In this document: positions 10,664-21,272 of the stretch, in pieces
Layout of the letters: each line of letters starts with the position of its first letter
Numbering within the stretch: the stretch's first letter is position 1
Source: Xanthostigma xanthostigma
Taxonomy: Eukaryota; Arthropoda; Insecta; Raphidioptera; Raphidiidae
DNA length: 64,000 nucleotides
NCBI GenBank assembly: GCA_963575645.1
Contig: OY754464.1
Span: 7,750,001-7,814,000 of the forward strand
Direction of reading: 5' to 3'
Notes under the pieces: generated by a model
What the model was told of the DNA's origin: nothing
The model's input: only the letters and a program-made list of their open reading frames with translations
Databases searched by the model: none
Translations under genes and position numbers: made by a program

Positions 10664-10925
10664 GAAGTAAAACTTCTTTACGCACGCTTGACTTGGAGAG
10701 TAAGCTGGTGAATGCCTGACGAGAGATTTACGGAAGTGTGATCGGACGAGGCGAACGGAAGTTGAGAGGGATATATAAGCTAGTGATGATAGAAAGAGGA
10801 TGACAAATACTTCACTGGCTAGTGGCACCATCAGGTGGCCGAAAATATAAGCAGTACTGACAATAGAATGACACATACTTTACTTGCCAGTGGCACTATC
10901 GGGTGACAGAAAAAAATTTTGTAAA
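10664..10925 (+). mobile_element. Rep-F copy 1
   Basis: It opens with the self-complementary GAAGTAAAACTTC, followed by 'tttacgcacgcttgacttgg'. It then contains two related blocks ending 'actggctagtggcaccatc' and 'cttgccagtggcactatc', and stops near 'ttttgtaaacc'. Other copies are at 14188-14439 (+) and 12108-12257 (-). No ORF or clear duplication is seen. Confidence 0.75.
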
Positions 10926-11536
10926 CCAACTTTAAATAATAGGTATGTCATAAAGATTTACGCTTAAAATCCAACGAGAGCTAAGTAATTGCAATGTATT
11001 ACTTTTGTTTTCATTATCTTTATGTTTATATTTCTTTCTTCTTACATTAGACTGTTCATTTCGTTCTTGAACAATTTTATAAATTAATATTTTGTTCAAT
11101 ACATTAAATATTCTACGTTTAAAGTGAATAAAATTGTAAAATCATTTTAAAGTTCATATTTTGTGAATTTTCGGGTGAATAATAACAAATTATGGCAGGA
11201 AGAAGTTTTACTTCAGTCGTGTGGTCTAAAGCACACTCGTTTTTTTATTTTGTTATTTTTTTGACGTGACTTAGTTTTCAGTTTTTAATGAACTTGTACT
11301 GAAATGAGGTTAAGTTTGAAGTTTGACAAGTATTTCGCAAATTTAAGAATTTGTTCAAAACAACGCTAAATAGACATAGTTTTTGACGCATCACATAACT
11401 TAGAAGTTGTGAAAATTTCATAACAAAATGGTGTGAGATACGGGTGTACACGTTTCTTCCACCATCTTAAGACCTGTGCACTGAGCAGTGTACAGTGTGT
11501 CTCATTATAATATGTAAACATACAGAAAAAAATATA
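10926..11536. other. Spacer with a Rep-F core remnant
   Basis: A short 'gaagttttacttcagtc' remnant of Rep-F lies near 11208. Nothing else is recognisable. Confidence 0.4.
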
Positions 11537-11925
11537 CCGAGCGGGGTGGCGTAGTGGTGAGAGCACTAGACTCGCATTCGGGAGGTACCGGGTTCAAATC
11601 CAGGCAGGGGCAGATATGGCTGGGAATTTTGTCCTGCTACCTCTCGCTGAGAAACGGTAATTCCTGTATCGGCCATCTTGTTGAGGTTTTTAATGGTTTC
11701 AATAATTCCAGATAAATATCGAGATGGTTTCTAATTCAAGGCCATTGCCGATTACCTGTCGAACTCCTATATGCTCAAAATTTGCCTACCTTATCCTAAT
11801 TTCCTAAAAAATGCTTCATTCGCCCATTGCTATTAATTAAGTAGAAGTTTAAAAATGTAGAAAATAACGGGATGCAGGGAAAATAGTAATGGTGCGAATG
11901 GCATCTGTTATGACATAAAGCCGTA
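11537..11925 (+). mobile_element. tRNA-derived SINE, near full length
   Basis: The head contains an A-box-like GGCGTAGTGGTGAGAGC and a B-box-like GGTTCAAATCC at tRNA spacing, so it has an RNA polymerase III promoter. A conserved body follows ('ggccatcttgttgaggttt', 'gcctaccttatccta'). Other copies are at 23176-23631 (-), 56325-56707 (-), and 5'-truncated at 57309-57503 and 61111-61272. Those show an (ATT)n tail that is poorly kept here. Confidence 0.85.
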
Positions 11926-12107
11926 TTACAGAAAAAATATGAGAAATTTGATTTTTGGGCAGTCAGGTTGCTTGTCTTTTTTTTAAATAATTTTTTTTTA
12001 TTTTCTTCCTTTTAGATTTTTTTTTAAATTTTTTTTGTAGTTTGTAGTTAGGTATCGTATACTGTATTACTTTTTACATTTTTTCAATTACTACAGTAAT
12101 AGACGAA

Positions 12108-12257
12108 ACGTAACTGTCTCTCTTTCTATATTTTCACTAACTTATATCTCCCTCACAACTTCCGGTCTCCTCGCCCAATCACACTTTTCGTAACGCTCTC
12201 GTCACGCATTCACCAGCTTACTCCCCAAGTCAAGCGTGCGTAAAGAAGTTTTACTTC
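12108..12257 (-). mobile_element. Rep-F partial copy
   Basis: This is a reverse-strand Rep-F. It ends at 'gaagttttacttc' and contains 'gcattcaccagcttactc' and 'acttccggtctcctcgccc'. The second half of the element is missing. Confidence 0.75.
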
Positions 12258-12408
12258 AAAAATTACCCTCCTTCAGGGGCAATCGGGTTAAAATATAAGT
12301 TTGACATAAGCGGTAGTGTCTTTTGATTACAGAGTCTATTTATGTAAATGTGAAAAGTTGCAGTACTCAAACGTCAGGCTACGTACATTATTTTTACCTT
12401 AAGAATAA

Positions 12409-12963
12409 CTAGAGTGACCTGTGCGAATTATTCGCACTAAATAAGTATAATAATTATAACTTTACAAAATTATTTTTTAAATATGATTGCAGGTATTCAA
12501 TTCGTTTCTAATTTTGCACACTGCTTATAACGTTCTTCTTTTTGTTGTATTACAATATGAAGCTCAGATGACAGATCGAAGAAATATTTTACTAAAATTG
12601 TCATATTATAGAGGCGCAAGTAGCAAAAGCGTTGAGCTAAGCCGTCAGATTGCATCATGCAGCATTGCTGTGACGTTGTTCAGCGTTGCTCGCTGTTTCA
12701 AAATTAAAGCCGTTAGATAGCAGTATGCAGTATTGTGTCTGTTGTATTACAATATGAAGGTCAGATGACAGATCGAACAAATTGCTGTATTTTAATTAAT
12801 TTACAAAAACAAAAGCAATAATAAATTTTTTAGTTGTCGATGTCAGTAGAGCAAGCAATTATCTGTAAAATGATATATAATTTATGTGGAGAAATTGTGA
12901 GGTTTTTTCTAAAAAGGGAGGCAAACATCTTTAACCTTAGCGTATTAATATATTATATTATGA
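12409..12963 (-). mobile_element. Non-autonomous Helitron (Heli-G) copy 1
   Basis: On the minus strand the 3' end is CTAG followed by host T. It is preceded by the hairpin GTGCGAATAATTCGCAC about 8 nt upstream, the defining Helitron terminus. The 5' end is placed at TC after host A (TCATAATATAA), by alignment with the copies at 53155 and 61709. The interior holds repeated 'gatctgtcatctga' and 'gccgtcagat' words. No Rep/helicase is encoded. Confidence 0.85.
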
Positions 12964-13353
12964 TGTTTTTATTGTTGTAAAATTGAACTGTATAAAAAAC
13001 TGACGTAACTATACTAAAAAGTAAACGATAATGGCGTAGATGTGAAGGGACTGTTTTTTAGAAATAAGGAAATAAGTAGATATAAACATAACATTAAATT
13101 CTAGTGCCCGTAAAGAGGGTCGCTCTTAGCAATAACAGTTTTTATTTTACTTTTGTAGAACGGGTGACTGGAATTCACCGGAAACCAACTTGTGTACATT
13201 TTACCTAAAAATGTCAACTTCTAATAGAAAGAACTCCGGAACAGGATGGTGCGCAAAAACGACAGTCATTTGTCTCTAATCCAAAACAAAACAAATACTA
13301 AGCTAGATTAGCTTGCATACCCGGTGTCGTACTAATTTCACCGGATCATTTTT
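12964..13353. other. Spacer
   Basis: No element or gene was recognised. Confidence 0.4.
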
Positions 13354-13415
13354 TTTAAACATAATGTCACATCTAGTGTAGTATCAATTATACTAGATGT
13401 TACATTATGTTTAAA
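13354..13415. repeat. Hairpin palindrome
   Basis: The arms 'tttaaacataatgtcacatc' and its inverse (one mismatch) surround a short 'gtagtatcaattat' centre. Confidence 0.8.
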
Positions 13416-13522
13416 ACAAGCTCCACCGAGTTTTAACAGTCATATGAGTCGTAATACCATTACGCACGAGGTATATATACATCGGTCGATACAGAACTAC
13501 AAGATATAGCAACAGCCCACTC

Positions 13523-13751
13523 TGTAAAGGTGCAGATTATTATAACACGCTCCCTCCTGAGATCAAAGATACCTATACAGAATCTAGACGTTTATAAAAG
13601 AAAAGTTAGAACATTATTAAGAAACAGTTGTCCGTACGATTCGAATTTTATTTTTTAATAATCATTTTATTGAATGCTATTGTATATTGTATTGACGTAT
13701 TGCACCCTTTTATTTTGGAAAAGCAAATAAATGAATATCTATCTATCTATC
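13523..13751 (+). pseudogene. LINE reverse-transcriptase C-terminal relic
   Basis: The frame reads ...YYNTLPPEIKDTYTES, then a frameshift, then LDVYKRKVRTLLRNSCPYD... and a stop at 13656-13658. The 'YN-LP-EIK ... FK-K-K--L' pattern is the usual C-terminal tail of CR1/Jockey-like reverse transcriptases. A 3' tail of (ATCT)n follows at 13736-13751. It is 5'-truncated and frameshifted. Flanking words ('gtaataccattacgcac', and 'ttttcacttaattttcaaaa' after the tail) recur uninterrupted near 36640-36710, so the LINE appears inserted in that older repeat. Confidence 0.75.
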
Positions 13752-13914
13752 AGCTATTTATGGTTTTTTTTCACGCATTGCTGTTTTTCACTTAATTTTC
13801 AAAATTTGTGAGAATTCACTTTTGAGCAAGCGTCACTTCTTATATTTTTTTGGCGGTAGTTTTTTAAAGAAAAATTGAATTTATTATGACATTGCTATTC
13901 TGCATTATAGTCCC

Positions 13915-14640
13915 TTTTTGAAGAATTTCTAAAAGTGTGATCATGGAGTCATTCGATTGGGAATGACATCTAGAAACTTTTTAAAAAAGTCGCAAAAGTT
14001 ATTTTAGTAAAAAAAAAGAAGAGTTTGGTTTTTGTTGAATACCTAAAAAACTATTGCAGATATCTGAAATCACAAAAAATACTCTAAAAGACCAGGAAAT
14101 TTCCTACAAAAAATGTCCCGTCTCTCGGAACTCTACCAGCAAAATTTCTAATTTTAATTTAGAGGTGAAAATAGGGCAAAATTTTTTGAAGTAAAACTTC
14201 TTTACGCACGTTTGACTTGGGGAGTAAGCTGGTGAATGCGTGACGAGAGATTTACGGAAGTGTGATCGGACGAGGCGAACGGAAGTTGAGAGGGAGATAT
14301 ATGTTAGTGACAAATACTTCACTGGCTAGTGGCGCCATCAGGTGGTCGAAAATATAAGCAGTATACTAACAATAGAATGACACATACTTTACTTGCCAGT
14401 GGCGCCATCGGGTAACAGAAAAAAGTTTTGTAAACCTACGTAACTTGCAGAGCTAAATAATATTTCATAAATATTTACTCTTAATTTTTATAATTTTTTT
14501 ATAATTTTCATATTTTCGTGTCTTTTAGCTTGTCGTATAAAAAAAAGACAAAACAAAATTTCAAAAAGTTTCTAGATGTTATTCCGAATCGAATGACACC
14601 ATGATCATAATTTTCGGGGTGAAGAAGGACTGGAATTCAT
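13915..14640. repeat. Fold-back FB-N copy 1, carrying a Rep-F copy
   Basis: The left arm has 'gatcatggagtcattcgatt' and 'gaatgacatctagaaac'. The right arm has the inverse ('gtttctagatgttattc', 'gaatgacaccatgatca'). It is the same family as 35879-36524. The centre contains a Rep-F copy (14188-14439) that the other FB-N lacks, so Rep-F went in later. Confidence 0.75.
14188..14439 (+). mobile_element. Rep-F copy 2, nested in FB-N
   Basis: It starts at GAAGTAAAACTTC as copy 1 does and ends near 'ttttgtaaacc'. It is closely similar to copy 1 throughout, lacking a short block around 'gatgatagaaagagg'. Confidence 0.8.
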
Positions 14641-15396
14641 CAAAAATGGACTAGACTATTAGAGTTCATTTAAATTCTTACCGGTTGGTATAAGTAGGCT
14701 GTATTGAGCGCTTTTGAAAATGAGCAATTTCATACACTTTATGTCAGTTTCTTAACCATTGTAGTTAACAGCAGGCGCTCATTGAACAACACATTTGGCG
14801 CTTTTCACTGCAACTTTCAGTTAATTAAATAAACCCGGTTAATATCTTCGAAACGCAAAGCGAGTAATAAAATCAACAATGTAACAGACATTAATGCCAT
14901 TCGGTCGCATTGCTAGCAAAACGTGACTAATTCAAATTATTTTGTACTGCAGAATGCTCACAGTTCAGGCTTTACGCAGCCCTTTTAAATCAATCTGAAA
15001 ATTAGATTTTCAGTTTTTTTTTCATAAAAAGTAGGGGTGTGCAACTGTTTTTCTTTTCGCGTCCACAATTAAAAAACAGATTATAAATAATGATATAGAC
15101 ATTTGTTATTTTATGTCTTCCTTTCACAATATTCAAACTTTTAACTGTGATTTTTTTAAAGTAGTTCACTCGCGACAGTCGTAGACAAAAGTATAGTGTA
15201 ATAGTAAATACCAACAGTTAGAGATTCATCTCGTATTTTTGTAAGAGACTGTACCCAACACATCTATGCGTTAACATACAGATACACTCCTATACAATTA
15301 AATTGTAAGTACAATTAAAATATTTTTACCTTAAAAATCTATATTTATTTAACAAATCGATAAAAAAAGTTTTTTTCGAGAAATATATAAATTTTT
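14641..15396. other. AT-rich spacer
   Basis: No gene or repeat family was identified. Confidence 0.4.
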
Positions 15397-16080
15397 ACCA
15401 TTCCAACCCACAAGTGGGGAATGGTACTTACTAGTTTAGGTCAAAAATCACTTTTCAAAAATTTTACAATATCTTTTCGTTTTAAGGTCCCCCGAATCCA
15501 AAAAACATATTTTTGGAAAAACTCTGTGCGTCTGTTTGTCTGTTTATCTGTTAGTCTGTGCGTCTGTGAACACGATACAGGTCAAATGGATAAGCGGATT
15601 GAAACAAAATTTTGGGAGGATTTTTGGTATGCAAAAATGAAGAGCTCTATTGTTTTTGGGGAAAATCGGCGCATGCACAGAAGAAATATATGCTAAAACG
15701 GTATTTTTTATATAATAATGGAATACTTTTCATAACGGCTTATTATTCTATTTATTTTTTCAAGAAAGTTTTGTTAAATTTTTTTTTTCTGAACTTTATA
15801 GTTTCGGAAATATTTTGAAAATAAAAAAAAATCATCCGCTCTGTTGTTTTATGGATCTGTCAGAAATAAACTAGTTAGGCATGCTTTAATTAATTTTTAC
15901 ATGACGTGGAACATACTATGTAGGAAACACCATGGCAACGAATAGTTAATATCATATTGAATACTAGCCATTACCCGCGTCACCTCACGCGATATCGGAA
16001 ATTTTATTTTCTTTATTATAATCAAATGTCAACATTTTTGAAGTTGAAATGGTCCCGTCGCCCAATTGGCTGGAATTTTT
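15397..16080 (+). mobile_element. Rep-E copy 1 (near complete)
   Basis: This is a 684-bp dispersed repeat. One end is the hairpin ACCATTCC...GGAATGGT (loop 'aacccacaagtgg'). The other end is near 'cccaattggctggaattttt'. A CT/GT-rich block with 'ctgtgcgtctg' lies inside. It also contains 'caccatggcaacg', part of an RFX X-box-like word. Reading frames in it (such as 15421-15696) have no match I recognise. Copies: 41465-42139 (-) and 45726-46750 (-, interrupted), plus fragments. Confidence 0.75.
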
Positions 16081-16352
16081 AATTTAGAATGCATTAGTTT
16101 TTAAGAAATATACTAGGAAATGTTTTCGAGTTATTGTGAAATGTACTCGTTTTCTTTATAATATGTGGTATACCTCCAGCATGTTAATTATGCACATTTT
16201 GATTGTTAATATTTCGTTTAACAGTCGGTGAAAAAATTTAATTTTTTACCACGTTTTATTTAACTCGCTTTCTTGTGTGTCTGTCCGAGTGGACAGATAT
16301 ATACATAATTCATTCTTACTTGTTTACAGTTGTAAGGCACGTAGCAAGCACT
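16081..16352. other. Spacer
   Basis: AT-rich sequence with no feature recognised. Confidence 0.35.
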
Positions 16353-16425
16353 GGTTTATGGCTCAGTTGGTTAGAGCGTCGTGCTAATAACGTTGAAGGT
16401 CGCGAGTTCAATCCCCCATGGGACA
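16353..16425 (+). pseudogene. tRNA-Ile(AAU)-like degenerate sequence
   Basis: The D-arm/A-box GGCTCAGTTGGTTAGAGC and the anticodon loop CTAATAA match eukaryotic tRNA-Ile(AAU), and the B-box-like GAGTTCAATCC is close. The acceptor stem (GGTTTAT against ATGGGAC), the anticodon stem and the T stem are all mispaired, so it is a pseudogene or the head of a tRNA-derived repeat rather than a working tRNA. Confidence 0.7.
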
Positions 16426-16498
16426 TATAATATTTCTATTTTTTACGATGTATTTTTGTTTTTTTTTACTTAAAAGTATAAAAATAATAAACGAAATA

Positions 16499-16765
16499 AC
16501 ATAGCACGTTTTTAAAGCGAACTAAAAAAAATAAAATAATTTCTTTATAGACAAATTTTGAACTTATAGGATTTGAAACGAAAAACGTGGGGCGCATACG
16601 ACAGTTATATGTATAACAAGTGTAAAAAGTAGTTATTAATGAAAAACTCTATGAGATAAAACGAATGATGCGCCCCACTTTTTTCGTTTCAAATCCTACA
16701 AGTCAAAAATCTGCCAGAAAAGAAACTATTTTATACTTTTTAGTTTCCTTTAAAAACGCGGTGTA
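16499..16765. repeat. Fold-back element
   Basis: The inner arms 'gatttgaaacgaaaaacg' and 'cgtttcaaatcc', plus outer AT-rich arms ending in 'cgtttttaaag' and 'ctttaaaaacg', are inverted copies of about 100 bp around a ~70-bp loop. Part of the right arm recurs at 44735-44790. Confidence 0.75.
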
Positions 16766-17574
16766 TGAAAATTGTTTTTATTTCTTTTATTATTTCTAAA
16801 TTAAATATAAGGCGCTTTTATTAACCTTATACTTCAAATTTATTAAATTCCGAAGAAAAGCCGTTTCACGAGTGAACTGCCTGAAGTGAAACAATATATT
16901 TGTGGCTTTATTACACTTATTTTGATTCTAATTATTATCGAAGAAAATATTCCATTGTGTTATATAAAGAGTACAAGAGACTTACCAAGATTTTTTTTTT
17001 ATTTGAAAAAGAGCGAATCGGCTTCTATGGCCATTATCGCGTAATATTTACAAATGTATATGTACATAGGCATGATAATATCTAAGGTAAGTACATATTA
17101 TATTACATATTATATCTCTAAGGTAAGTACATAACCAAGAAATTCAAATTAGCGGGGTTCGAGTTACGACGTTCCACTGTTAAAGAATCGTCAGAAAATA
17201 TGCAGTGAAACCTTGACAGCATCATGTTTCAAAGAACAGTATAAATAGATTATGTGTGGACAGTGACGAGTCTTGTGTTGGAACAAACCGACGCCAAAGA
17301 AGACTTGTACAAAGCGCAGAATAACAGCCTCGGGTTAATATCTTGACGTCGGTACGCCTGGCGTAGCGACGCTGTGTCATGGAATCTCACAGCGCCTCGG
17401 TCTGATACGCCTAGGGCTTAATAGGAATTGCTCAAAGTTTTCTAACTACCAACGGACGGCGATTAAAAATATAGAAAAAAAAACCTTGTTGCATGAATCT
17501 GTGATATTTAAAATTTGGAGGAACGCTGTCTGAAAATTTGTACACGGCATAAAAAAATTGTATTTTTTTACACA
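16766..17574. other. Unassigned sequence
   Basis: A 'ctaaggtaagtacata' word is duplicated at 17082-17131. 17270-17420 is GC-richer but has no long ORF. Confidence 0.35.
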
Positions 17575-17789
17575 CTAGCGGTTCGTCCCGGTTTCACCAG
17601 GGTGCAATAATTATATTTTGTGTTATCGGAAAAATCTGCAAAATCTAATGAAAACGACGCAGAAATATCTGAGCTAACAGCTTTGAGCAAATTCTACCAG
17701 ATTTGCTTCTGAACTAATAGCTTTGAGCGAATTCTAACAGATGTCGCTACTTGGTACTAAAACATTTTTTTGTTTGCTTCTGAACTAAT

Positions 17790-18640
17790 AATAATAATAA
17801 TAATAATAATATTTTATTGGTCATGTTGTCAATACAAGTTGAATATGACAAGTCAAAATGCAAGAAAATACGCAGATAAAAAAATATACATTAGATATTA
17901 AGATATGGATCTACACTATACATAGAACAATTTTGATTGCAAAATACATAATTATGTGTAAAAGTGTATAGTATTATTATTAATTATATTTGTGTAGCCA
18001 AATTGGATACAGATCGTCAAAAAATATAAAATACATTACAATAAAAGATCATTTAGATCATAAGGCACAGATTCTAAAAAGTACTTTTTTAAACGTTTTT
18101 TAAAATTAATGGTGATACTGCTAGATTTAATATCATCCGGTAGATTTGAGTAGATTTTATAGCCAATATATATAGGACTTTTTTCAAAAAATGTTGTATT
18201 ATGCTTAATAGAGGTTTTGGTAGGTCGTGTGAAATAAAATTTATTTTTTTCGTTTAATTTACTGAAATAATGTAGGTTATGCATCTGCGTAAGCAGTTCA
18301 AGAGCATAAATCCCGTAGTATGTTAATATTTTGTTTGCTTTAAATAGTTGACGACATGACTCTCTACTTCCTTTGTTAAATATTATTCTTAAAATTTTCT
18401 TTTGAATAATGAAAACTCTATCTCGTTCTATAGAAGCACCCCAAACAACTATGGCATAACTTATGCAAGAAGCGACAAAAGCGTGATAAAAATGTAATAG
18501 CATCTTTTGATCATAAATTTTTTTCATTTGTCTTATTTGGTAACAATAGTAATTAAGTTTTTTACAGATGTTATTTATTTGATGAATCCATTTAAAATTT
18601 TCATCTATTACTACCCCTAGAAATTATAAAATATAATAAA
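17790..18640 (-). mobile_element. LINE 3' end nested in RTE-like element
   Basis: This is a minus-strand non-LTR retrotransposon 3' portion. It comprises a coding tail (18036-18627), a ~220-bp 3' UTR, and an (ATT)n tail at 17791-17811 (plus-strand AATAAT...). The tail lies at the junction with the interrupted RTE-like element, as expected for target-primed insertion. Confidence 0.85.
18036..18627 (-). pseudogene. LINE reverse-transcriptase C-terminal region
   Basis: The uninterrupted frame extends upstream of the ATG at 18527. It begins FLGVVIDENFKW at about 18625, which matches the 'LGV-ID--L-W' motif after the RT palm in CR1/Jockey-like LINEs. It continues with YHAFVASCISYAIVVWG, the 'Y-A---S---Y----WG' thumb motif. 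Next is QKKILRIIF...SCRQLFK, and it closes with YSNLPDDIK...FKKRLKKYFL. About 197 codons are open. The catalytic palm (F/YxDD) is missing because of 5' truncation. The open frame suggests a fairly young insertion. Exact clade is not certain. Confidence 0.85.
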
Positions 18641-18876
18641 TAGCTTGGAGTAAATTCTATCAGATGTAGTCACATGTTACTAAAACAGTTTTTTTTTTTG
18701 AGAAAACACCGTAATTTTGTACAAAATATTTAATAAAAACTGTGCTATAGCGTAAGTTGCACAAAGCAAGACACATTTACAAAATTTCATTAAAATCAGT
18801 TCAGTGATTTCGGAGATTAACTAACAGGTCATTCGACTTCTGATTTCACACGACGTGCAATATATGCGTGCGCCTA

Positions 18877-19501
18877 GCTGTTAAATTGAATAAATTCTAA
18901 TTAACTTTTTTGGATCAACATCCCCGATTTGTTAACCATAAAAATGGAGCCTACGATGAGAGAATATGACACAAGGAATTGAAAAAAATACAGGTTGCTT
19001 ACTTTCTCCGCAGCCCACGAACGCCACTGGAATCAGCCGAAAGTTCTGGAAGTATCGAGAAACGAGGCTGGATAGATATAAAGCAAAGCGAACAGTGCAG
19101 ACCGTATCTACAGTGTAACCGAGTAAAGGGGTAAAAGTGCGAGATATACCATTTATTCTATACATAAATATATAGATCATCCACATAAACATACCTTGTA
19201 AATAGTTGTATATTCTGTGTACTTTGAGTTTATTTGTTTTGTTTATTTGCACTGTTACCAGTGTACTCGGTTACACTGTCTGCACTGTTCGCGCTGCCTT
19301 ATATATCTCTCCAGCCTCGTTTCTCGATATTTCCAGAACTTTCGGGTCATTCCAGTGGCGTTCGTGGGCTGCGGGGAAAGTAGGGAACCTGTATTTCTAA
19401 TCCCTTGTGTCATATTCTCTCATCTTAGGCTCGATTTTTATGATTAACAAATCGGGGAAGATGATCCAAAAAGTTAATTAGAATTTATTTAATTTAACAG
19501 C
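18877..19501. repeat. 625-bp long palindrome
   Basis: The left end GCTGTTAAATTGAATAAATT and right end AATTTATTTAATTTAACAGC are inverted. The arms run about 230 bp inward and share 'cgaacgccactgg'/'ccagtggcgttcg' and 'cgagaaacgaggctgg'/'ccagcctcgtttctcg'. The loop is about 100-120 bp. Arm divergence is visible (small indels, substitutions), so it is real genomic sequence that has aged. The overlapping ORFs on both strands are shadows of the palindrome. Confidence 0.85.
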
Positions 19502-19608
19502 ATATAACATATAATCTTTGTCATCATCAAATAACAGATGAGGGTATATATTTCTAATACTGCATCTCGCACTATAATATTATGTCTATCTTTAATAGGA
19601 AATGTTAA

Positions 19609-20073
19609 CCGTGCCGGATTAACCTATAAACAAATTAAGCAATTGCTTAGGGGGCACCAAGAAGCACCACTCAGAAATGAAAAGTACCTCACTAAACCGT
19701 GTCAACAATTTTTTTTCTTCTTGTCATGTTCTCAAAAATTTTATTTACTGATATAAAATTGTCTTTAGAAGTATAAAAGTTAAAAATAAATAATAATTTA
19801 TTTTTGAAAATGAAAACGAAAAAAATTTTTTTCAATTAGTTCAATTTTTCTAGTCTCAAAGTTTTGAAACTTTTTTTCTATTAATTGTATAAAAATGCCC
19901 GATTTTATAAACTGCCAAATTTTCAATGGGAGCAGTGATTGTAAAATTTCTTAAAAATCTATGCTTTCTAACTTTTTCCATCAATTTGAATTTTTTTATA
20001 AACTAAACATATTAGAGATGGGGCCCATAAGCAAGAAATGCTTAGGGCATCAAGGAGTCTTAATCCGGCACTG
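19609..20073. mobile_element. hAT-like TIR element (GTGCCGGATTAA ends)
   Basis: The left CCGTGCCGGATTAA and right TTAATCCGGCACTG are inverted. Inside, 'caattgcttagggggcacc' on the left mirrors 'agaaatgcttagggcatcaa' on the right. No matching 8-bp duplication was found. A related minimal element is at 30291-30414. Confidence 0.65.
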
Positions 20074-20489
20074 GAAATCTACAAATCCGGGGATGCCAAA
20101 CCGGACTGTCAGTTTTCTATAAAATGTTATTCACAAACTGTTAGAGTATTAGCAATTAAAGACTGACATTTTAAATAAGTTTTTTAAGAACGACTGCATA
20201 CATAAACTTAAAAGAGGTCAAATGAATAAATGAACAGGTTGGAAATGCAGTATCAGAATGAACTTTTACCTCTTACAGGAAACAGAGTTGAACGCGATCA
20301 CAATACCTTTGATAAGAGAGTAAATAAACAAACGAGAAATGCAGAACGCAAATACATGGCACATAAAGAGGCAAAAAGTAACCGTTACCAGGTATATTGC
20401 CATTTCAAATTTCAACTGACGCGACCATCAGTACCTACTTTCGTGCAAATTTTAAACATTTCTGAAGTGAAATTATATCGTATAGTATA

Positions 20490-21035
20490 CATGAATGGCG
20501 AACCTATGGCACGCGTGCCACAGGTGGCACGCGACAGATTATTGTGGGCACGGCATTGATTGAGGTGCAAAATCGAAATAATTAAAAATATGCTAGATGT
20601 CAAAAAAAATTGAGTATATCACCAAATAACAAAAACTAAAAAAATGGTTGTCTGTAAAGTCGGTTTACGGACGATAGTTTTACGTGATAACGTCATAAAG
20701 AAACATTGATGAACTCTCTGACGTCACGCGAGAAGAGAGAGAAATGCGTACAAGCCGACGCTTGGACCGATCGTGCCTCTCTATCGCTTATACCGCGCTC
20801 TCGCTTGCACGCTCAGGCTCAGGCGGAACGTGACACTTTTTCGTGCGTGCAGCCGGTGTTTCATCAATTTATAAGACGTTATCACATCAAAAATTTCATA
20901 GCGTTCAATTATTCTTTTCATCTATGTTTGATTTATTTTTTTTGGCCTGCTTGATGTCGGCACGTCATGGCTAGGTACATTAAATATTTTTGAAAAAAAA
21001 TTGGCACGTAGATGTAGAAAGGTTCGCCAACCCTG
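20490..21035. mobile_element. hAT-like MITE split by Rep-A
   Basis: The left end 'gaatggcgaacctatggc' is followed by the palindromic 'ggcacgcgtgcc'. The right end 'ggttcgccaaccctg' matches the CAGGGTTGGCGAACC-type hAT terminus. Imperfect duplications (GTATAGTA near 20480 and GTATAATA at 21036) flank it. A Rep-A copy sits inside at 20645-20892. Confidence 0.6.
20645..20892 (+). mobile_element. Rep-A copy nested in hAT-like MITE
   Basis: It has the standard left end 'ggttgtctgtaaagtcgg' and a right end changed to 'gttatcacatcaaaa'. It keeps the block 'tctctgacgtcacgcgaga' (including a CRE-like TGACGTCA), which the 699 copy lost. Its deletion pattern therefore differs from the other short copies. 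Confidence 0.8.
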
Positions 21036-21264
21036 GTATAATAAGTTAGGGCAAGGTTAGTAGAGTTATAGGTTGCTTCATTCCGTTGAATAGTAGTCAC
21101 CCGGCGGACCTGCCAAATGGTTGCGAGACAACGACTGCTGTTTGTACACTTTAATGACAGTTTTTGACAAATATCAAAGAAATCATAATACAGAATATTT
21201 TCAATCAATTTGCAGCTAATACATGTTCAGTTATACCGAACGCTCTTGTCACATTGTGACATTC
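21036..21264. other. Spacer
   Basis: No recognised feature. Minus-strand frames here are short. Confidence 0.3.
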
Positions 21265-21272
21265 CAGTAGCC

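Larger units (their letters stand above)
17575..18870 (+). mobile_element. RTE-like element split by a LINE insertion
   Basis: The left part (17575-17789) begins 'actagcggttcgtcccgg' and contains 'cttctgaactaat' words. The right part (18641-18870) resumes at 'atagcttggagtaaattc' and continues to 'aaaatcagttcagtgattt'. Joining the words restores the order seen in the uninterrupted copies at 6455 and 23697. The separating sequence is a LINE 3' end. Confidence 0.75.

Noticed and set aside
15421-15818. Frames in Rep-E that look conserved between the 15-kb and 41-kb copies
   Set aside because: The whole DNA of the repeat is similar and the frame is low-complexity with no recognised motif. Conservation is not protein-specific.
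16353-16425. Functional tRNA-Ile gene
   Set aside because: Acceptor, anticodon and T stems have several mispairs and a base is missing before the acceptor 3' strand.
20230-20559. 109-codon frame MNRLEMQYQNELL...
   Set aside because: Its C-terminal third is a translation of the hAT-like left end (ggcacgcgtgcc region), and the rest shows no family pattern.
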